Counted from the stretch's first letter, positions 8,854 through 18,253 are shown. The stretch: DNA of 64,000 nucleotides from Enterococcus canintestini (GCF_001885735.1 NZ_JXKG01000012.1:1-64000); one strand, 5' to 3'. The notes: generated from the sequence alone by a model not told the origin. Numbers and translations: made by a program.

Positions 8854-9976
8854 TATGAATTATCTGGATAAAATCTGGCTACATCAAGGTGAAGAGAGTC
8901 GGACAATCTCGCCTGAAAACAAAAATGGAGAAAAAGGAAAGGCGGCTATGACTGCAAGTCATTTAGGAATCGGAAGAAAAGGAACGCCGTCTGTTCCGAT
9001 AAATTCTGGAGAGACTATTACCTTAGCTGAAATCGAAGGACCAGGAATTATTCGTCATTTTTGGATGACGGTAACGGATAAGACGATTGCTGGTAGTTTT
9101 GTGCTACGTGATTTAATCTTACGGATTTATTGGGATGATGAAGAAAAGCCATCTGTCGAAAGTCCTTTAGGTGATTTTTTTTGTAATGGTTTTGGAACGA
9201 GATGTGATGTGAATTCGTTGCCAATTGTGGTTAACCCCACTTCAGGAATGAATTGTTATTTTGAAATGCCCTTTAGAAAAAAGGCTAAGATAACGTTGAC
9301 GAATGAACATCCCGAGTTTATTAAACATATTTTTTATACCTTCAACTACGCCTTAACAACTGTTCCAGAAGATGCAATGTATTTTCATGCAAAATGGAAT
9401 CGTGAGGCGATTACGACAAAAGGACAAGATTATACCCTTATTGAAGGTATAAAGGGAACAGGATATTATGTCGGAACTTACTTTGCTTTGTGTGCATTAG
9501 AAAGATATTGGTGGGGAGAAGGAGAGTTCAAGTTTTATTTAGATGGGGATGAATCATTTCCAACCATAACTTCTACGGGAGCAGAAGATTACTTCGGTGG
9601 AGCATGGGCTTTTCATAAGAAAGCTTTTGGTGAACTACCATATGCTCAAAATTATAATACTTTGTTTATGGGCTACCCTTTTCAATCAAAAAGAGATCAT
9701 ACAAGAGATTTTTTCAGTGCTGGAAAGCCAAACCCAAATCCTGTTCATGGTTTTGGTGATGATGCTTTGCCAATGCATGGTTTATATCGTTGGCACCTTC
9801 CAGATCCAATCAGTTTCAAAAAAGATTTAAAAGTGACTTTCCAGACTTTGGGAAATGATGACATCAAACTCTATGAGCGTCAAGATGATATTTCATCAGT
9901 AGTTTATTGGTATCAGAAGGAGCCGCATCAACCTTTTCAAGAACTGCTGAAGAGAGAAGAACGTTTGCCTAGATAA
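8846..9976 (+). CDS. GH172 / DUF2961 glycoside hydrolase
   Basis: 376 residues with no signal peptide, so cytoplasmic. Features of DUF2961: an N-terminal NGEKGKAAMTASHLG, EIEGPGIIRHFWMTV, SPLGDFFCNGFG and the acidic motif ITSTGAEDYFGG, where the Glu is a candidate catalytic residue. Characterised GH172 members act on difructose anhydrides and alpha-D-arabinofuranosides or fructofuranosides. Being the last gene of a sigma54/LevR-controlled PTS operon, it probably cleaves the imported, possibly phosphorylated, sugar. ATG 8846 overlaps the EIIA stop by eight bases; ATG 8855 is an alternative start. Confidence 0.85.
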   Translation: MNSMNYLDKIWLHQGEESRTISPENKNGEKGKAAMTASHLGIGRKGTPSVPINSGETITLAEIEGPGIIRHFWMTVTDKTIAGSFVLRDLILRIYWDDEEKPSVESPLGDFFCNGFGTRCDVNSLPIVVNPTSGMNCYFEMPFRKKAKITLTNEHPEFIKHIFYTFNYALTTVPEDAMYFHAKWNREAITTKGQDYTLIEGIKGTGYYVGTYFALCALERYWWGEGEFKFYLDGDESFPTITSTGAEDYFGGAWAFHKKAFGELPYAQNYNTLFMGYPFQSKRDHTRDFFSAGKPNPNPVHGFGDDALPMHGLYRWHLPDPISFKKDLKVTFQTLGNDDIKLYERQDDISSVVYWYQKEPHQPFQELLKREERLPR

Positions 9977-9994
9977 ATATGAAATAGTAGATTT

Positions 9995-10021
9995 CCGAGT
10001 AAAATTTTACTCGGTTTTTTT
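9995..10021 (+). terminator. terminator of the PTS operon
   Basis: A perfect 20-base palindrome, CCGAGTAAAATTTTACTCGG, followed by seven T. It ends the sigma54 operon. Confidence 0.85.
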
Positions 10022-10618
10022 GATATCCCTATTTCTACAGTTCAAATAGAATCTACTTCTTGAAATTAGACAAGTTTTCATGCTAGGTATTAAATATATT
10101 TTTTTAAATTTCAAACTGAAAATAGATATTTTGTATAGGGTAACATATGATATCGTAAAATTCATGTGGTGAATCAGGAATAAGAAAAAAGTGAAGCATT
10201 ATTTTTGATTGTAAGATTGATAGCTGATTAATCATCTGTATTTTTAGAGAGTTTTTATTAAATTTTGAAACTATCAACACGATATCAATTATTACATGAC
10301 AAAGTTAATAGAAGATAAAAAGGTTGATGAGCAATTTCCTGAGAAAACAGTTTTTATGAATAGATGTTAACAAATATCGTATTTTTAATTATCAAAAGAT
10401 AAAACATATCTTTAAAAGTTTTATTCTTTTTCGCGGTATTCTTAAGTTATATGCAAAAGTGGCAAAGGCAATATGGCTTGAACATGAAATGAGAAAGCCA
10501 GCGTCTTTAGGCGCTGGCCGGTGTAAAGGACATATATCCCTAGTGCAAACCACCCTTTTGAAGGGTGGTTATGATTAAATAAAAATAGTAAAGAAAAAAA
10601 TTTGCATCAGGAGATGAA
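10022..10618. other. gene-free 600-base stretch with two hairpins
   Basis: No supportable gene. The first 400 bases are AT-rich and featureless. Near the right end are two neat hairpins: GCCAGCG/CGCTGGC (10497-10518) and AACCACCCTT/AAGGGTGGTT (10548-10570). Neither is followed by a strong T-tract. Paired GC-rich hairpins like these occur at the ends of IS200/IS605-type elements, so a decayed element end is possible; a small structured RNA is another reading. Confidence 0.4.
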
Positions 10619-11569
10619 TTAAGCACAGTGTTTTTTTCGATATTGTCCAGGAGTTAATTGATATGTTTCTTTAAATAATTTGAAAAAGTGAGCTTTATCG
10701 CTATAGCCTAATTCTTCAATAATATTTTGAATGGTCAAATTAGTTTGTAATAAGTATTTTTTCGCATACTCTAAGCGATAAAATGCAAGCCACTCCGAAA
10801 AAGTTTTATTGGTATTCTTTTTGATAAAACTGGAAAGATAATTTGGATGGAAATGAAATTTTTCAGCGGTAGTCGTCAAATTGATTTCTGCTAAATGCGT
10901 TTGAATGTAGGCAAGTATTTCTTCCACAAGTAGTGAAGACGAAAGATTGGAATCTTTCATCTGAAGACATTTATCTGATAGTTGACTAATTTCAATAATA
11001 AATAAGACAAAAGCAGCTTTTGTCACTTTATTATTGAAATAACGCATTTTTACAATTTGTTTGAGTAAAAGTAAAGCATAGAAATGAACATCATCAGTTG
11101 GAGAAAATTGAAAAATAAAGTAGTGACTTTGCTTTTCTGTATCTTTAATACTTTCAACAAAAAAGCGATAAAGCATCGATTCTTCTACAAACTGTGCCAA
11201 CAGTGCATCATTAAAGTACTCTTTTTTAAAGTAAAAACTTAATAAAGCGGTATTTGCTTCTAATTCCTCATATTCAATAGTGGTATACTGATTTGCCATG
11301 ATAAGTGCGCCAGCTTGGTATGAAAATTCTTTTCCGTCCACAAAGACTCTAACTGAACCACTCAGTACATATAATATTCGAATGTATGGGGCGGGATATG
11401 AGAGGCGAGTGCGAGAATTAAGACAGACAAAAGAGGCAATCTGGCGTTCATCGTTTTCAGTAAATGCGGCTAACTCATTGATCATGCCACTTTGCGTTTT
11501 ATTGTAACAGTCTAAAGTTTTCAAATAACTAAAAAAGTTTTGAAATTGTTCATTAGAAAAATGATACAT
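10619..11569 (-). CDS. AraC-family transcriptional regulator
   Basis: 316 residues. The N-terminal half has a cupin-like sensing domain (RILYVLSGSVRVFVDGKEF at about 84-102). The C-terminal 100 residues hold two AraC helix-turn-helices: FHFHPNYLSSFIKKNTNKTF and the signature IIEELGYSDKAHFFKLFKET, then LTPGQYRKK. The start ATG has ggtgagg upstream. The gene is divergent from the EamA/proC pair at 11776, which it may control, though the gene-free stretch on its other side offers no second target. Confidence 0.9.
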   Translation of the reverse strand: MYHFSNEQFQNFFSYLKTLDCYNKTQSGMINELAAFTENDERQIASFVCLNSRTRLSYPAPYIRILYVLSGSVRVFVDGKEFSYQAGALIMANQYTTIEYEELEANTALLSFYFKKEYFNDALLAQFVEESMLYRFFVESIKDTEKQSHYFIFQFSPTDDVHFYALLLLKQIVKMRYFNNKVTKAAFVLFIIEISQLSDKCLQMKDSNLSSSLLVEEILAYIQTHLAEINLTTTAEKFHFHPNYLSSFIKKNTNKTFSEWLAFYRLEYAKKYLLQTNLTIQNIIEELGYSDKAHFFKLFKETYQLTPGQYRKKHCA

Positions 11570-11775
11570 AAAATACTCCTCACCTTATAATAACCTACTA
11601 AAGAACTTCAATTTAACTAATTCAATAGTGAACAAATTTAAGTATAATGATTCCGAGCTCACAAGTAAATAGCTATTTAACGAATACAATTAATTGTGAA
11701 TTAAATTTCAAATGGTTGGCTTTTAAAAAAAGGTAGATGGAATACGCTACTTTATTTGGTGAGGAGAAAACAGAT

Positions 11776-12765
11776 ATGGAAACAAGTACCAAGAAATATC
11801 CAAGTAAATTAACGATTGCGATTGCAGCAATTGTTACAAACGTCATTTGGGGAACCCCTTTTAAGTTAATCAAAATTATGAATGATGAAATGGGAATTTC
11901 CCGCGAAGCATTTGGTGAAAATTATATGGGACAAGTACTCGCAACAATAAGTATCCGTTTTTTTATTGCAGGTATTATGACATTAATATTTGCTATGTTT
12001 ATTAAACAAGATATTTTCAAAATAAAAAAATCACAATGGAAAGAAGTTATTGTGATGGGGTTATTATCGACCACTGCTGCTTATTTTTTCTTTAATATTG
12101 GGAATGTTAATATTTCATCGACCATAAATTCTACGATTTTAGCCCAGTCTACGATATTTTTTGCTGCAATTTTAGCTCATTTTGCTTACAAGAATGATAA
12201 ATTAACTTTTCCTAAAATTACCGCACTTATTATTGGTTTTATTGGCTTGATTGTTTCGCAATTGACTGGTGGTACTACCCTTCAAGATATGTTCCAATTT
12301 TCTTTAACAGGTGAAGGTTTCATGCTTATCTATGGTTTAATTGCAGCACTTGCGACTATGTTAGCAAAAAAAATTGGTTCCACGCTAAATTCTTTTGTGA
12401 TGACCGGTTGGAATCTTGTTATTGGTTCTATTGTACTTTTATTCATCGGTATTTTGATGGGCGGCAGTCTTTTTGCAATTAATTGGACTCCCTTAGGAAT
12501 ATTACTATTAATTATTTTAGCAGCTGCTTCAGCAATTCCATTTAGTTTATGGTATTGGTGTGCACAATACGCTAACTTAGGTGAGATTACAGTTTATAAA
12601 TTTATTATGCCAATCTCAGGGAGTTTACTAGCTGTAGCATTTGGGGAAAGATTTACTGCACCGTTAGCAATTGGTTTAGTATTGGTTTGCATTTCCATCA
12701 TTATGATTAACAAACCACCCAAATTTATACAAAAACTAAATCGAAATGAAAAGAATGCTTTTTAG
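11776..12765 (+). CDS. EamA/DMT-family transporter
   Basis: 329 residues with about ten hydrophobic segments and internal duplication typical of drug/metabolite transporters. The second EamA half begins near GEGFMLIYGLIAALATMLAK. ATG 11776 was preferred over an upstream in-frame ATG because ggtgagg precedes it at the right distance. It is followed closely by proC (13 bases between stop and start), suggesting one transcript and perhaps amino-acid export or uptake. The substrate is unknown. Confidence 0.85.
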   Translation: METSTKKYPSKLTIAIAAIVTNVIWGTPFKLIKIMNDEMGISREAFGENYMGQVLATISIRFFIAGIMTLIFAMFIKQDIFKIKKSQWKEVIVMGLLSTTAAYFFFNIGNVNISSTINSTILAQSTIFFAAILAHFAYKNDKLTFPKITALIIGFIGLIVSQLTGGTTLQDMFQFSLTGEGFMLIYGLIAALATMLAKKIGSTLNSFVMTGWNLVIGSIVLLFIGILMGGSLFAINWTPLGILLLIILAAASAIPFSLWYWCAQYANLGEITVYKFIMPISGSLLAVAFGERFTAPLAIGLVLVCISIIMINKPPKFIQKLNRNEKNAF

Positions 12766-12778
12766 TGAGGAGAAAAAA

Positions 12779-13591
12779 ATGAAAATTGGATTTATTGGAA
12801 CAGGAAATATGGCTTCAGCAATTATATTAGGGGCTGTTAAAAGTAATTTTATTCCAGGAAAAGATATTTACTTATACGATGTTTTTACCCAAAAAGCTCA
12901 AGAGTTAAGTAATGAAATTGATGGAAATGCTTGCGCGACAGCAACAGAAGCCATAAAAGAAGTAGATATCGTATTTTTGGCAGTTAAACCCAATATGATT
13001 GAAAAAGTATTAGCTGGTTTAAAGGAAGAAATTGTTAACCAGAAAAAAATTGTTGTTTCAATAGCAGCTGGTACAACAATCGATAAATTGGAAAAGAATT
13101 TGAGTAAACAAACATCCATTATTCGAGTTATGCCAAATGTCAACGCGATGATTAATCTGGGTGCAGCAGCGGTTACAGGAAATACAGCCTCAAATAGCGA
13201 ACAAGTTCACTATATTATTGATTTATTTGCTTCCATTGGTAAAGCGTGGGAAGTTGAAGAAAAAGATTTCTCTACCTTCACTGCGTTAGCTGGTAGTTCA
13301 CCAGCTTATGCTTACCTTTTTATTGACAGCCTGGCACGGGCAGGGGTAAAGCATGGTATTGCTAAAGATAAAGCTTTACAGTATGCAGCTCAAGCTGTTT
13401 TAGGAAGTGCACAAATGATACTAGATTCCAATGAAAACCCCTGGACTTTAATCGATCGAGTATGTTCGCCGGGTGGAACAACTGTTGCTGGTTTACTGAA
13501 GTTAGAAGAAGAAGCATTTTTAGCAACTGTTGTTAAAGGAATCGATGCAACGATAGCAAGAGATGAAGAATTGAGCCAAAATTCAAAATAG
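12779..13591 (+). CDS. proC: pyrroline-5-carboxylate reductase
   Basis: 270 residues. Rossmann motif MKIGFIGTGNMASAI for NAD(P)H, VFLAVKPNM, IIRVMPNVNAMINLGAA, and the family signature near the C-terminus, ending in DRVCSPGGTTVAGL. The enzyme makes L-proline from 1-pyrroline-5-carboxylate in the cytoplasm. ATG 12779 follows agtgaggag. Length and motifs match the usual 265-275-residue enzyme. Likely cotranscribed with the EamA gene. Confidence 0.95.
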   Translation: MKIGFIGTGNMASAIILGAVKSNFIPGKDIYLYDVFTQKAQELSNEIDGNACATATEAIKEVDIVFLAVKPNMIEKVLAGLKEEIVNQKKIVVSIAAGTTIDKLEKNLSKQTSIIRVMPNVNAMINLGAAAVTGNTASNSEQVHYIIDLFASIGKAWEVEEKDFSTFTALAGSSPAYAYLFIDSLARAGVKHGIAKDKALQYAAQAVLGSAQMILDSNENPWTLIDRVCSPGGTTVAGLLKLEEEAFLATVVKGIDATIARDEELSQNSK

Positions 13592-13643
13592 ACAAATCAT
13601 TATTTTGTAAATTTATCTAAAGCGTTGTAAGGAAATATTACCA

Positions 13644-13680
13644 AATAAGGTGTGACAAAAATCTTGTCACACCTTATTCT
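13644..13680 (+). terminator. terminator after proC
   Basis: A 15-base perfect stem AATAAGGTGTGACAA/TTGTCACACCTTATT with loop aaatc, followed by a T-rich tail. It lies between proC and the convergent ald gene and could act for both. The GTGAC/GTCAC core recurs in hairpins at 18259 and 51526. Confidence 0.8.
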
Positions 13681-13777
13681 TTTGAATAAACGTCAGTAAA
13701 AAAGCACCTTAATAACGATTTACGGAAATTTCTTCTTATTTTTTGAAGCTGATCAGTTTTGTCACAACTCTTTTTAC

Positions 13778-14887
13778 CTATATCAAAGTAGATAACTCTG
13801 TGTGCGGTAGATTTAAATCCTCTGCCACTGCCTGCATTGTTAATTTACCTTGATAAGTATTAACACCGTGATAAAGAGCGTTATTGTATTGCAATAGATC
13901 GACTAAATTAGTCGAGGCTAAGAGTTTTACATAAGGTAAAGTAGCATTACTTAATGCATAAGTTGAAGTTTGGGGGACAGCTCCAGGCATATTTGCCACG
14001 GCATAATGAATGACCCCAGCATGTATATAAGTGGGAGCTTCATGGGTGGTTACTTTACTACCAGTTGCAAAAATTCCGCCTTGATCAATAGCAATATCCA
14101 CAATAACCGATTCATTGGGTATGCTAGCTACCATTTCTTCTGTAACTAAAGTTGGCGCTTTATGACCTGGAAGTAAAACCGCACCAATAACCAAATCAGC
14201 TGTTTTCAGTGAGGTACGAATATTTAATTCGTTTGAAATAAGCGTTTGGACTTGACCGTTAAAGATGTCATCTAATTCTTTTAAGCGGTCTAAGTTAATG
14301 TCCAAAATCGTCACGTGGGCGCCTAAGCCAAGTGCCATTCGAGCCGCATTATAGCCTGAAACACCGCCCCCGATAATTACCACATTCCCTTGTCTTACCC
14401 CTGGAACTCCGGCTAGTAAAATTCCTTTTCCACCAAAAGTTCGTTGTAAATATTGGGCTCCAATTTGTGCGGCCATTCTACCGGCGATTTCACTCATCGG
14501 TGCTAAAAGTGGGAGGGTGTTGTCTGCTAACTGGACATTTTCATAGGCAATCGCTGTAACACCTTGCTTCATCAATTCTTCTGTTAATTCTTTATTAGCA
14601 GCTAAATGCAGGTAAGTAAATAAGAGTAGTCCAGGTCTAAAATAATGATATTCACTTGGCTGTGGTTCTTTTACTTTCATAACCAATTCACAATTCCAAA
14701 CTTCAGCAACTGTTGTTAAGATTGCACCAACCTCTAAATATTCTTTATCTGAAATGCCCGAACCCAAACCGGCACCTGTTTCAACTAAAACTGTATGTCC
14801 GGCTTTAATTAATTCTAAAACACCACTAGGCGGTAATGCGACGCGATTTTCATGATTTTTAATTTCTTTTGCGATTCCAATTTTCAT
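13778..14887 (-). CDS. ald: alanine dehydrogenase
   Basis: 369 residues. [20 protein letters not shown] at the N-terminus, LFTYLHLAA, the Rossmann segment [21 protein letters not shown], and [18 protein letters not shown] near the end are diagnostic. The enzyme interconverts alanine and pyruvate with NAD. ATG 14887 lies 8 bases from AAAGGAG; a TTG two codons earlier is less likely. The gene is convergent with proC and divergent from the ion-channel gene. Confidence 0.95.
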   Translation of the reverse strand: MKIGIAKEIKNHENRVALPPSGVLELIKAGHTVLVETGAGLGSGISDKEYLEVGAILTTVAEVWNCELVMKVKEPQPSEYHYFRPGLLLFTYLHLAANKELTEELMKQGVTAIAYENVQLADNTLPLLAPMSEIAGRMAAQIGAQYLQRTFGGKGILLAGVPGVRQGNVVIIGGGVSGYNAARMALGLGAHVTILDINLDRLKELDDIFNGQVQTLISNELNIRTSLKTADLVIGAVLLPGHKAPTLVTEEMVASIPNESVIVDIAIDQGGIFATGSKVTTHEAPTYIHAGVIHYAVANMPGAVPQTSTYALSNATLPYVKLLASTNLVDLLQYNNALYHGVNTYQGKLTMQAVAEDLNLPHTELSTLI

Positions 14888-15077
14888 GGACAAAACTCCT
14901 TTATTTAGTTATTTAGCTTATTATAATTACTATTTGCAAAAAAGGACTTCTCACTTTCTAGTATAGAATAAAAGAAAACGATTACAAAGTAACTTTTTGA
15001 AATTTAGAAAAAAAGTGACAAAATTCTTGTGATAAAACAGTTCGATGGCTAGAATAAGAAAGACAAGAGGTGATGAG

Positions 15078-15827
15078 ATGCTCAAAAAATTGCAAAAAAA
15101 ATTAAATGAGTATAATCCACAATATCACGTTTTAAATTTAACTTTATCAATTATTTGGATTATTTTAATGTTACTAGATTTTGCATCTGTCATTAATATT
15201 AATGAAAATCCTTTTCGCATTTTAGATTATTTAATCTGGCTTTTATTTACTGTTGATTTTTGTGGCCGCTTAATTGTTGATCCAGATAAAAAAACTTTTT
15301 TCAAAAAGAATATTTTTGATTTAATCGCGATTTTACCGTTAAATTTTATTTTTGGTATTTTCGGTTTGGCTCATTTTGGCAAAATATCACGGATTAACCG
15401 AATTGCTCGCATTATTGGCTTATTTGGTAAGCTATCTCGCAATAAGCGAAGTATTTTATATACCAACGGTTTCATTTACGTCCTTTATATTAGTCTGGGG
15501 ATTATTGTCATTGGTGCAGGTTTATTTTCAATTGCGGAAAATAGGTCTTTTGCCGATGCTTTGTGGTACGCAATTGTGACGGTAACAACAGTCGGTTATG
15601 GAGATATTGCCCCGACAACAGATGCTGGTAAACTGATTGCGGCTGTCTTAATGATTTTAGGGATTGGTTTTATCGGGATTTTAACTTCAACTATCACGTC
15701 TTACTTTAGTCATAAAAATGAAGCGATGCGGCAAGTTGAAGAAGATAGTGAGTTAGCGGAATTAAAAAAAGAAATTACAGCTTTGCATGCGCAGTTGGAT
15801 CGGATTGAAAAATTATTAAAAAAATAG
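15078..15827 (+). CDS. voltage-gated-type potassium channel protein
   Basis: 249 residues with about six membrane segments. The pore loop carries the K+ selectivity filter TTVGYGDIAP (about residue 177). An S4-like segment with spaced Arg residues (RINRIARIIGLFGKLSRNKR) precedes it. The C-terminus is a coiled-coil (EEDSELAELKKEITALHAQL) that may drive tetramer assembly. ATG 15078 follows agaggtgatgag. A 6TM Kch-like channel for K+ is the best call; there is no cytoplasmic RCK domain. Confidence 0.85.
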   Translation: MLKKLQKKLNEYNPQYHVLNLTLSIIWIILMLLDFASVININENPFRILDYLIWLLFTVDFCGRLIVDPDKKTFFKKNIFDLIAILPLNFIFGIFGLAHFGKISRINRIARIIGLFGKLSRNKRSILYTNGFIYVLYISLGIIVIGAGLFSIAENRSFADALWYAIVTVTTVGYGDIAPTTDAGKLIAAVLMILGIGFIGILTSTITSYFSHKNEAMRQVEEDSELAELKKEITALHAQLDRIEKLLKK

Positions 15828-15831
15828 CTAA

Positions 15832-15886
15832 AAAGCAGGAGTAAATTGAACCAGATTTCAAAAGTTCAAATTACTCCTGCTTTTTT
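15832..15886. terminator. bidirectional terminator after the channel gene
   Basis: A long stem, AAGCAGGAGTAAATTGAAC against GTTCAAATTACTCCTGCTT with minor mismatch, flanked by A-run and T-run. It serves the channel gene and may reduce read-through from the other strand. Confidence 0.75.
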
Positions 15887-15968
15887 AGTTAATTAAAAGT
15901 AAATGTAACGCTGTTGGTAAAATTTTACATATCATACGCAGAAAACTTTAATTTTTGCTTTGGCTATA

Positions 15969-16652
15969 TTAGCTTTTAGTAAACGTCCAATAGTGAACAA
16001 TATCACCAGTTACGTCTTCAGGATGAAATAGTTCTTGATAAGTATTTTTTTCAGGGGTGTCATTGGGATCTAAAACCAACACTTGATTGTTTTTTTTTGC
16101 ACCTAAGACCATAATGTGTCCCACTTCAGTAAAGCGGCCGGGTTTAACAGAAACAATAACTGGAATTTTTTGTTGTAAATACTTACTGGCGCTTTGAAAA
16201 TCATTGCCTAAATCATGATACTGCAGATGATAATGACTAGCAAAATCACTGAAAATTTGCCATGAAGTTCCTTGTCCATTAACAAAATATTTGTTCTGTG
16301 CCCAAGATAATATGTCCTGAGGTGTTGCTTCTTTTTCTTCAAAATACGAAAGTACCATTGTTAAAGACAAAATGGCACAGCCGTTTTTTGCTAATGTATT
16401 GTCTTCACCAGTACCGTAACTATCTTGTGCCCAACGCTCATCTGTTTGAAGAATAAGCGGTGTCAGGACCTGGTTACCTTTTAATGTTTGATTTGCTTCT
16501 TGGCTATATTGTTGCTGTGTAATAGTTGGAGTAGTGTTAAAAAAAGTAGAATTAGCTGGTTTTGCGACTAAAAGCCAAAGTCCACCTAGTAACAACATGC
16601 AAAAACCAATAAAAATTATTTTAGGTTGCCGTGTTTTTTTACGGGTCATCAA
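15969..16652 (-). CDS. membrane-anchored C39-like cysteine peptidase
   Basis: 227 residues. An N-terminal hydrophobic segment (about 10-28) after basic residues anchors or exports it. The rest is a Peptidase_C39_2-type papain fold: the catalytic Cys in AKNGCAILSLTMVLSYF, the His in VGHIMVLGA, and the Asp in VLDPND. Proteins of this type are extracytoplasmic with mostly unknown substrates. It stands alone, transcribed away from the zinc-starvation operon. Confidence 0.75.
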   Translation of the reverse strand: MMTRKKTRQPKIIFIGFCMLLLGGLWLLVAKPANSTFFNTTPTITQQQYSQEANQTLKGNQVLTPLILQTDERWAQDSYGTGEDNTLAKNGCAILSLTMVLSYFEEKEATPQDILSWAQNKYFVNGQGTSWQIFSDFASHYHLQYHDLGNDFQSASKYLQQKIPVIVSVKPGRFTEVGHIMVLGAKKNNQVLVLDPNDTPEKNTYQELFHPEDVTGDIVHYWTFTKS

Positions 16653-16846
16653 AACACCTCGCTTTAATTGTTACTGATACTCTAAAGCAAATTGTATGAA
16701 AATAAAATCGGCCACAGGTCTGATTTAGGAAACTTTAAACTTTGAAAGAGCCATGAAGTTATTTCATAAAGATCTATTAGCAGTGGTATTGATTAAATCT
16801 GTGGTTTTAGAAATGAAATTAAAGAAAAGTAGAAGTTAGCTAATAG

Positions 16847-16906
16847 TTGACAAAATTTTTATTAGTTGATAATCTAATGGAGTTCAAAACGAAACGATTA
16901 CGATTT
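16847..16906 (+). promoter_or_regulatory. promoter with Zur-like box before the ribosomal-paralogue operon
   Basis: -35 TTGACA (16847-16852), 17-base spacer, -10 TAATCT (16870-16875). Eleven bases further, at 16886-16906, a 21-base segment ending GATTACGATTT agrees with the Bacillus Zur box AAATCGTAATNATTACGATTT at 17 of 20 defined positions. Its location over the transcription start suits repression by zinc-bound Zur. The gene content (zinc-free S14, L32, L33) supports this. Binding is inferred. Confidence 0.75.
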
Positions 16907-16943
16907 GCAAAAAATAAAAAGTAAATTGAAAGGAGCTATTGCG

Positions 16944-17213
16944 ATGGCTAAAAAATCAAAAATTGCAAAAGCGAATAAACAAATCGCACTGATTGAAAAA
17001 TATGCAACACAACGAGCAGCGCTAAAAGCTGCAAATGATTACGCTGCTTTGGCCAAGTTACCAAAAGATTCCAATCCCAATCGTTTAAAATTACGGGATC
17101 AAATTGATGGTCGACCACGAGCTTATATGCGTAAATTTGGTATGTCACGAATTAATTTTCGTAAACTCGCCCACGAAGGATTAATTCCAGGCGTGAAAAA
17201 AGCGAGCTGGTAA
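16944..17213 (+). CDS. rpsN: ribosomal protein S14, zinc-independent paralogue
   Basis: 89 residues, [20 protein letters not shown] through [20 protein letters not shown] and a C-terminus ending ASW. It is the longer S14 type lacking the CxxC...CxxC zinc ribbon of the 61-residue form. Such paralogues replace the zinc-containing protein during zinc shortage. ATG 16944 has gaaaggag upstream. First gene of a five-gene operon with L32 and L33 paralogues and a Zur-like box, which supports the zinc-starvation role. Confidence 0.93.
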   Translation: MAKKSKIAKANKQIALIEKYATQRAALKAANDYAALAKLPKDSNPNRLKLRDQIDGRPRAYMRKFGMSRINFRKLAHEGLIPGVKKASW

Positions 17214-17242
17214 AAAATAGAGATATTTAGGAGGAATAGACG

Positions 17243-17416
17243 ATGGCAGTCCCTGCACGAAAAACATCAAAAATGAAAAAACGCCTTAGAAGAACCCACC
17301 AAAATTTGAATCGCCCCGAAATTTCCTTTGATGAAGCAACGGGCGATTATAGACGTTCTCATCGTGTTTCTTTAAAGGGTTATTATAAAGGACGTAAAAT
17401 TACGACTGATAAATAG
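17243..17416 (+). CDS. rpmF: ribosomal protein L32, zinc-independent paralogue
   Basis: 57 residues, starting [20 protein letters not shown], the standard L32 N-terminus. It contains no cysteine, whereas zinc-binding L32 has four. The start has taggagg upstream. It sits between the S14 paralogue and an unknown gene in the zinc-responsive operon, 29 bases after rpsN. Confidence 0.92.
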   Translation: MAVPARKTSKMKKRLRRTHQNLNRPEISFDEATGDYRRSHRVSLKGYYKGRKITTDK

Positions 17417-17425
17417 GAGGTAAAT

Positions 17426-17803
17426 ATGCAAATTATTTATCCACCTTTAGTTGAAGAATATTTCAACTATCAACGGCATAAAACAAAAGAAGCGTTAGAC
17501 AAGAGCTTAGTCTATCAAGATATGGTGGACGCTGGTTTAATTACAGAAACAGGTATGCCTACAAAAGAAGCGTTAGCAAAAGGAATGATTAAAGATTTTT
17601 ATGAAGAAGAAGATTTAAGCTTCCCTGAGTTTTTAGTTTTGTATCCTGTTTTTGCCAATTACGATAAAGCATTGTTTCAACAAATTGCTGGTTTTTGGGA
17701 AATAACCCTCGACTTTAAAACAGAATTATTGGCTGCTTTGGCAGCAAAAAGTTTTGATTATGATGAGATGGTACAAATCCAAATGTATCTAGCAGATCGA
17801 TAA
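17426..17803 (+). CDS. unknown protein of the zinc-starvation operon
   Basis: 125 residues, acidic and soluble, with no membrane segment, no Cys and only one His ([10 protein letters not shown]). It begins [20 protein letters not shown] and is rich in aromatic residues and helices ([19 protein letters not shown]). No family is recognised. It starts nine bases after the L32 stop with a strong aggagg site and is followed 13 bases later by rpmG, so its expression must follow that of the zinc-free ribosomal proteins. The absence of metal ligands argues against direct zinc binding. Confidence 0.8.
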   Translation: MQIIYPPLVEEYFNYQRHKTKEALDKSLVYQDMVDAGLITETGMPTKEALAKGMIKDFYEEEDLSFPEFLVLYPVFANYDKALFQQIAGFWEITLDFKTELLAALAAKSFDYDEMVQIQMYLADR

Positions 17804-17816
17804 TAGGAGAGTAAAA

Positions 17817-17966
17817 ATGCGACAAACGATTATTTTAGAAGGGGTTCAGAGTAAAGAACGCCTTTATTTAACTACTAAAAATAAGCGTAATCACCCAGAG
17901 CGCTTGGAACTTAAAAAATATTCACCCAAACTACGTCGGCATATCACGTTTAAAGAAGTGAAATAG
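17817..17966 (+). CDS. rpmG: ribosomal protein L33, zinc-independent paralogue
   Basis: 49 residues, [20 protein letters not shown] then [20 protein letters not shown]. The TTKNKRN and [13 protein letters not shown] patterns are those of L33. Cysteines are absent, so it cannot hold the zinc ion of the standard form. Start follows taggagag. Fourth gene of the zinc-starvation operon. Confidence 0.93.
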   Translation: MRQTIILEGVQSKERLYLTTKNKRNHPERLELKKYSPKLRRHITFKEVK

Positions 17967-18013
17967 ACATTTTGTTTATCATCTTGGTTGAATAGTTGAA
18001 AGGAGCAAAGAAA

Positions 18014-18145
18014 TTGGAAAAGACAGATCTAGCAACAGCATATAGACGATTAAAGAGCCCGAATATTCAAACGCGAAAACGGGCCTTAAAAGTTATTAAA
18101 GAGCATAAAAGAGCGAAAATAAAAGCGTACTATGCAGCAAATTAA
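18014..18145 (+). CDS. small basic protein, putative metal homeostasis family
   Basis: 43 residues, beginning MEKTDLATAYRRLKSPNIQT and ending KIKAYYAAN, very rich in Lys and Arg. The start is TTG 18014, set by AAAGGAG nine bases upstream. Short proteins of this type in lactobacilli and enterococci are annotated as putative metal homeostasis proteins; that name is recalled, not verified here. It closes the operon with zinc-free S14, L32 and L33, 47 bases after rpmG. Confidence 0.7.
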   Translation: MEKTDLATAYRRLKSPNIQTRKRALKVIKEHKRAKIKAYYAAN

Positions 18146-18253
18146 AAACAGATTGTGATAAAAGTGGTCTTCTTCAAGAATAAAAGAAGTTTATAGAAAT
18201 TTTTGTGCAAATTTCAGTTTATTTAAGCAGAAGTTGCTTCTTTAATAGCGTTA

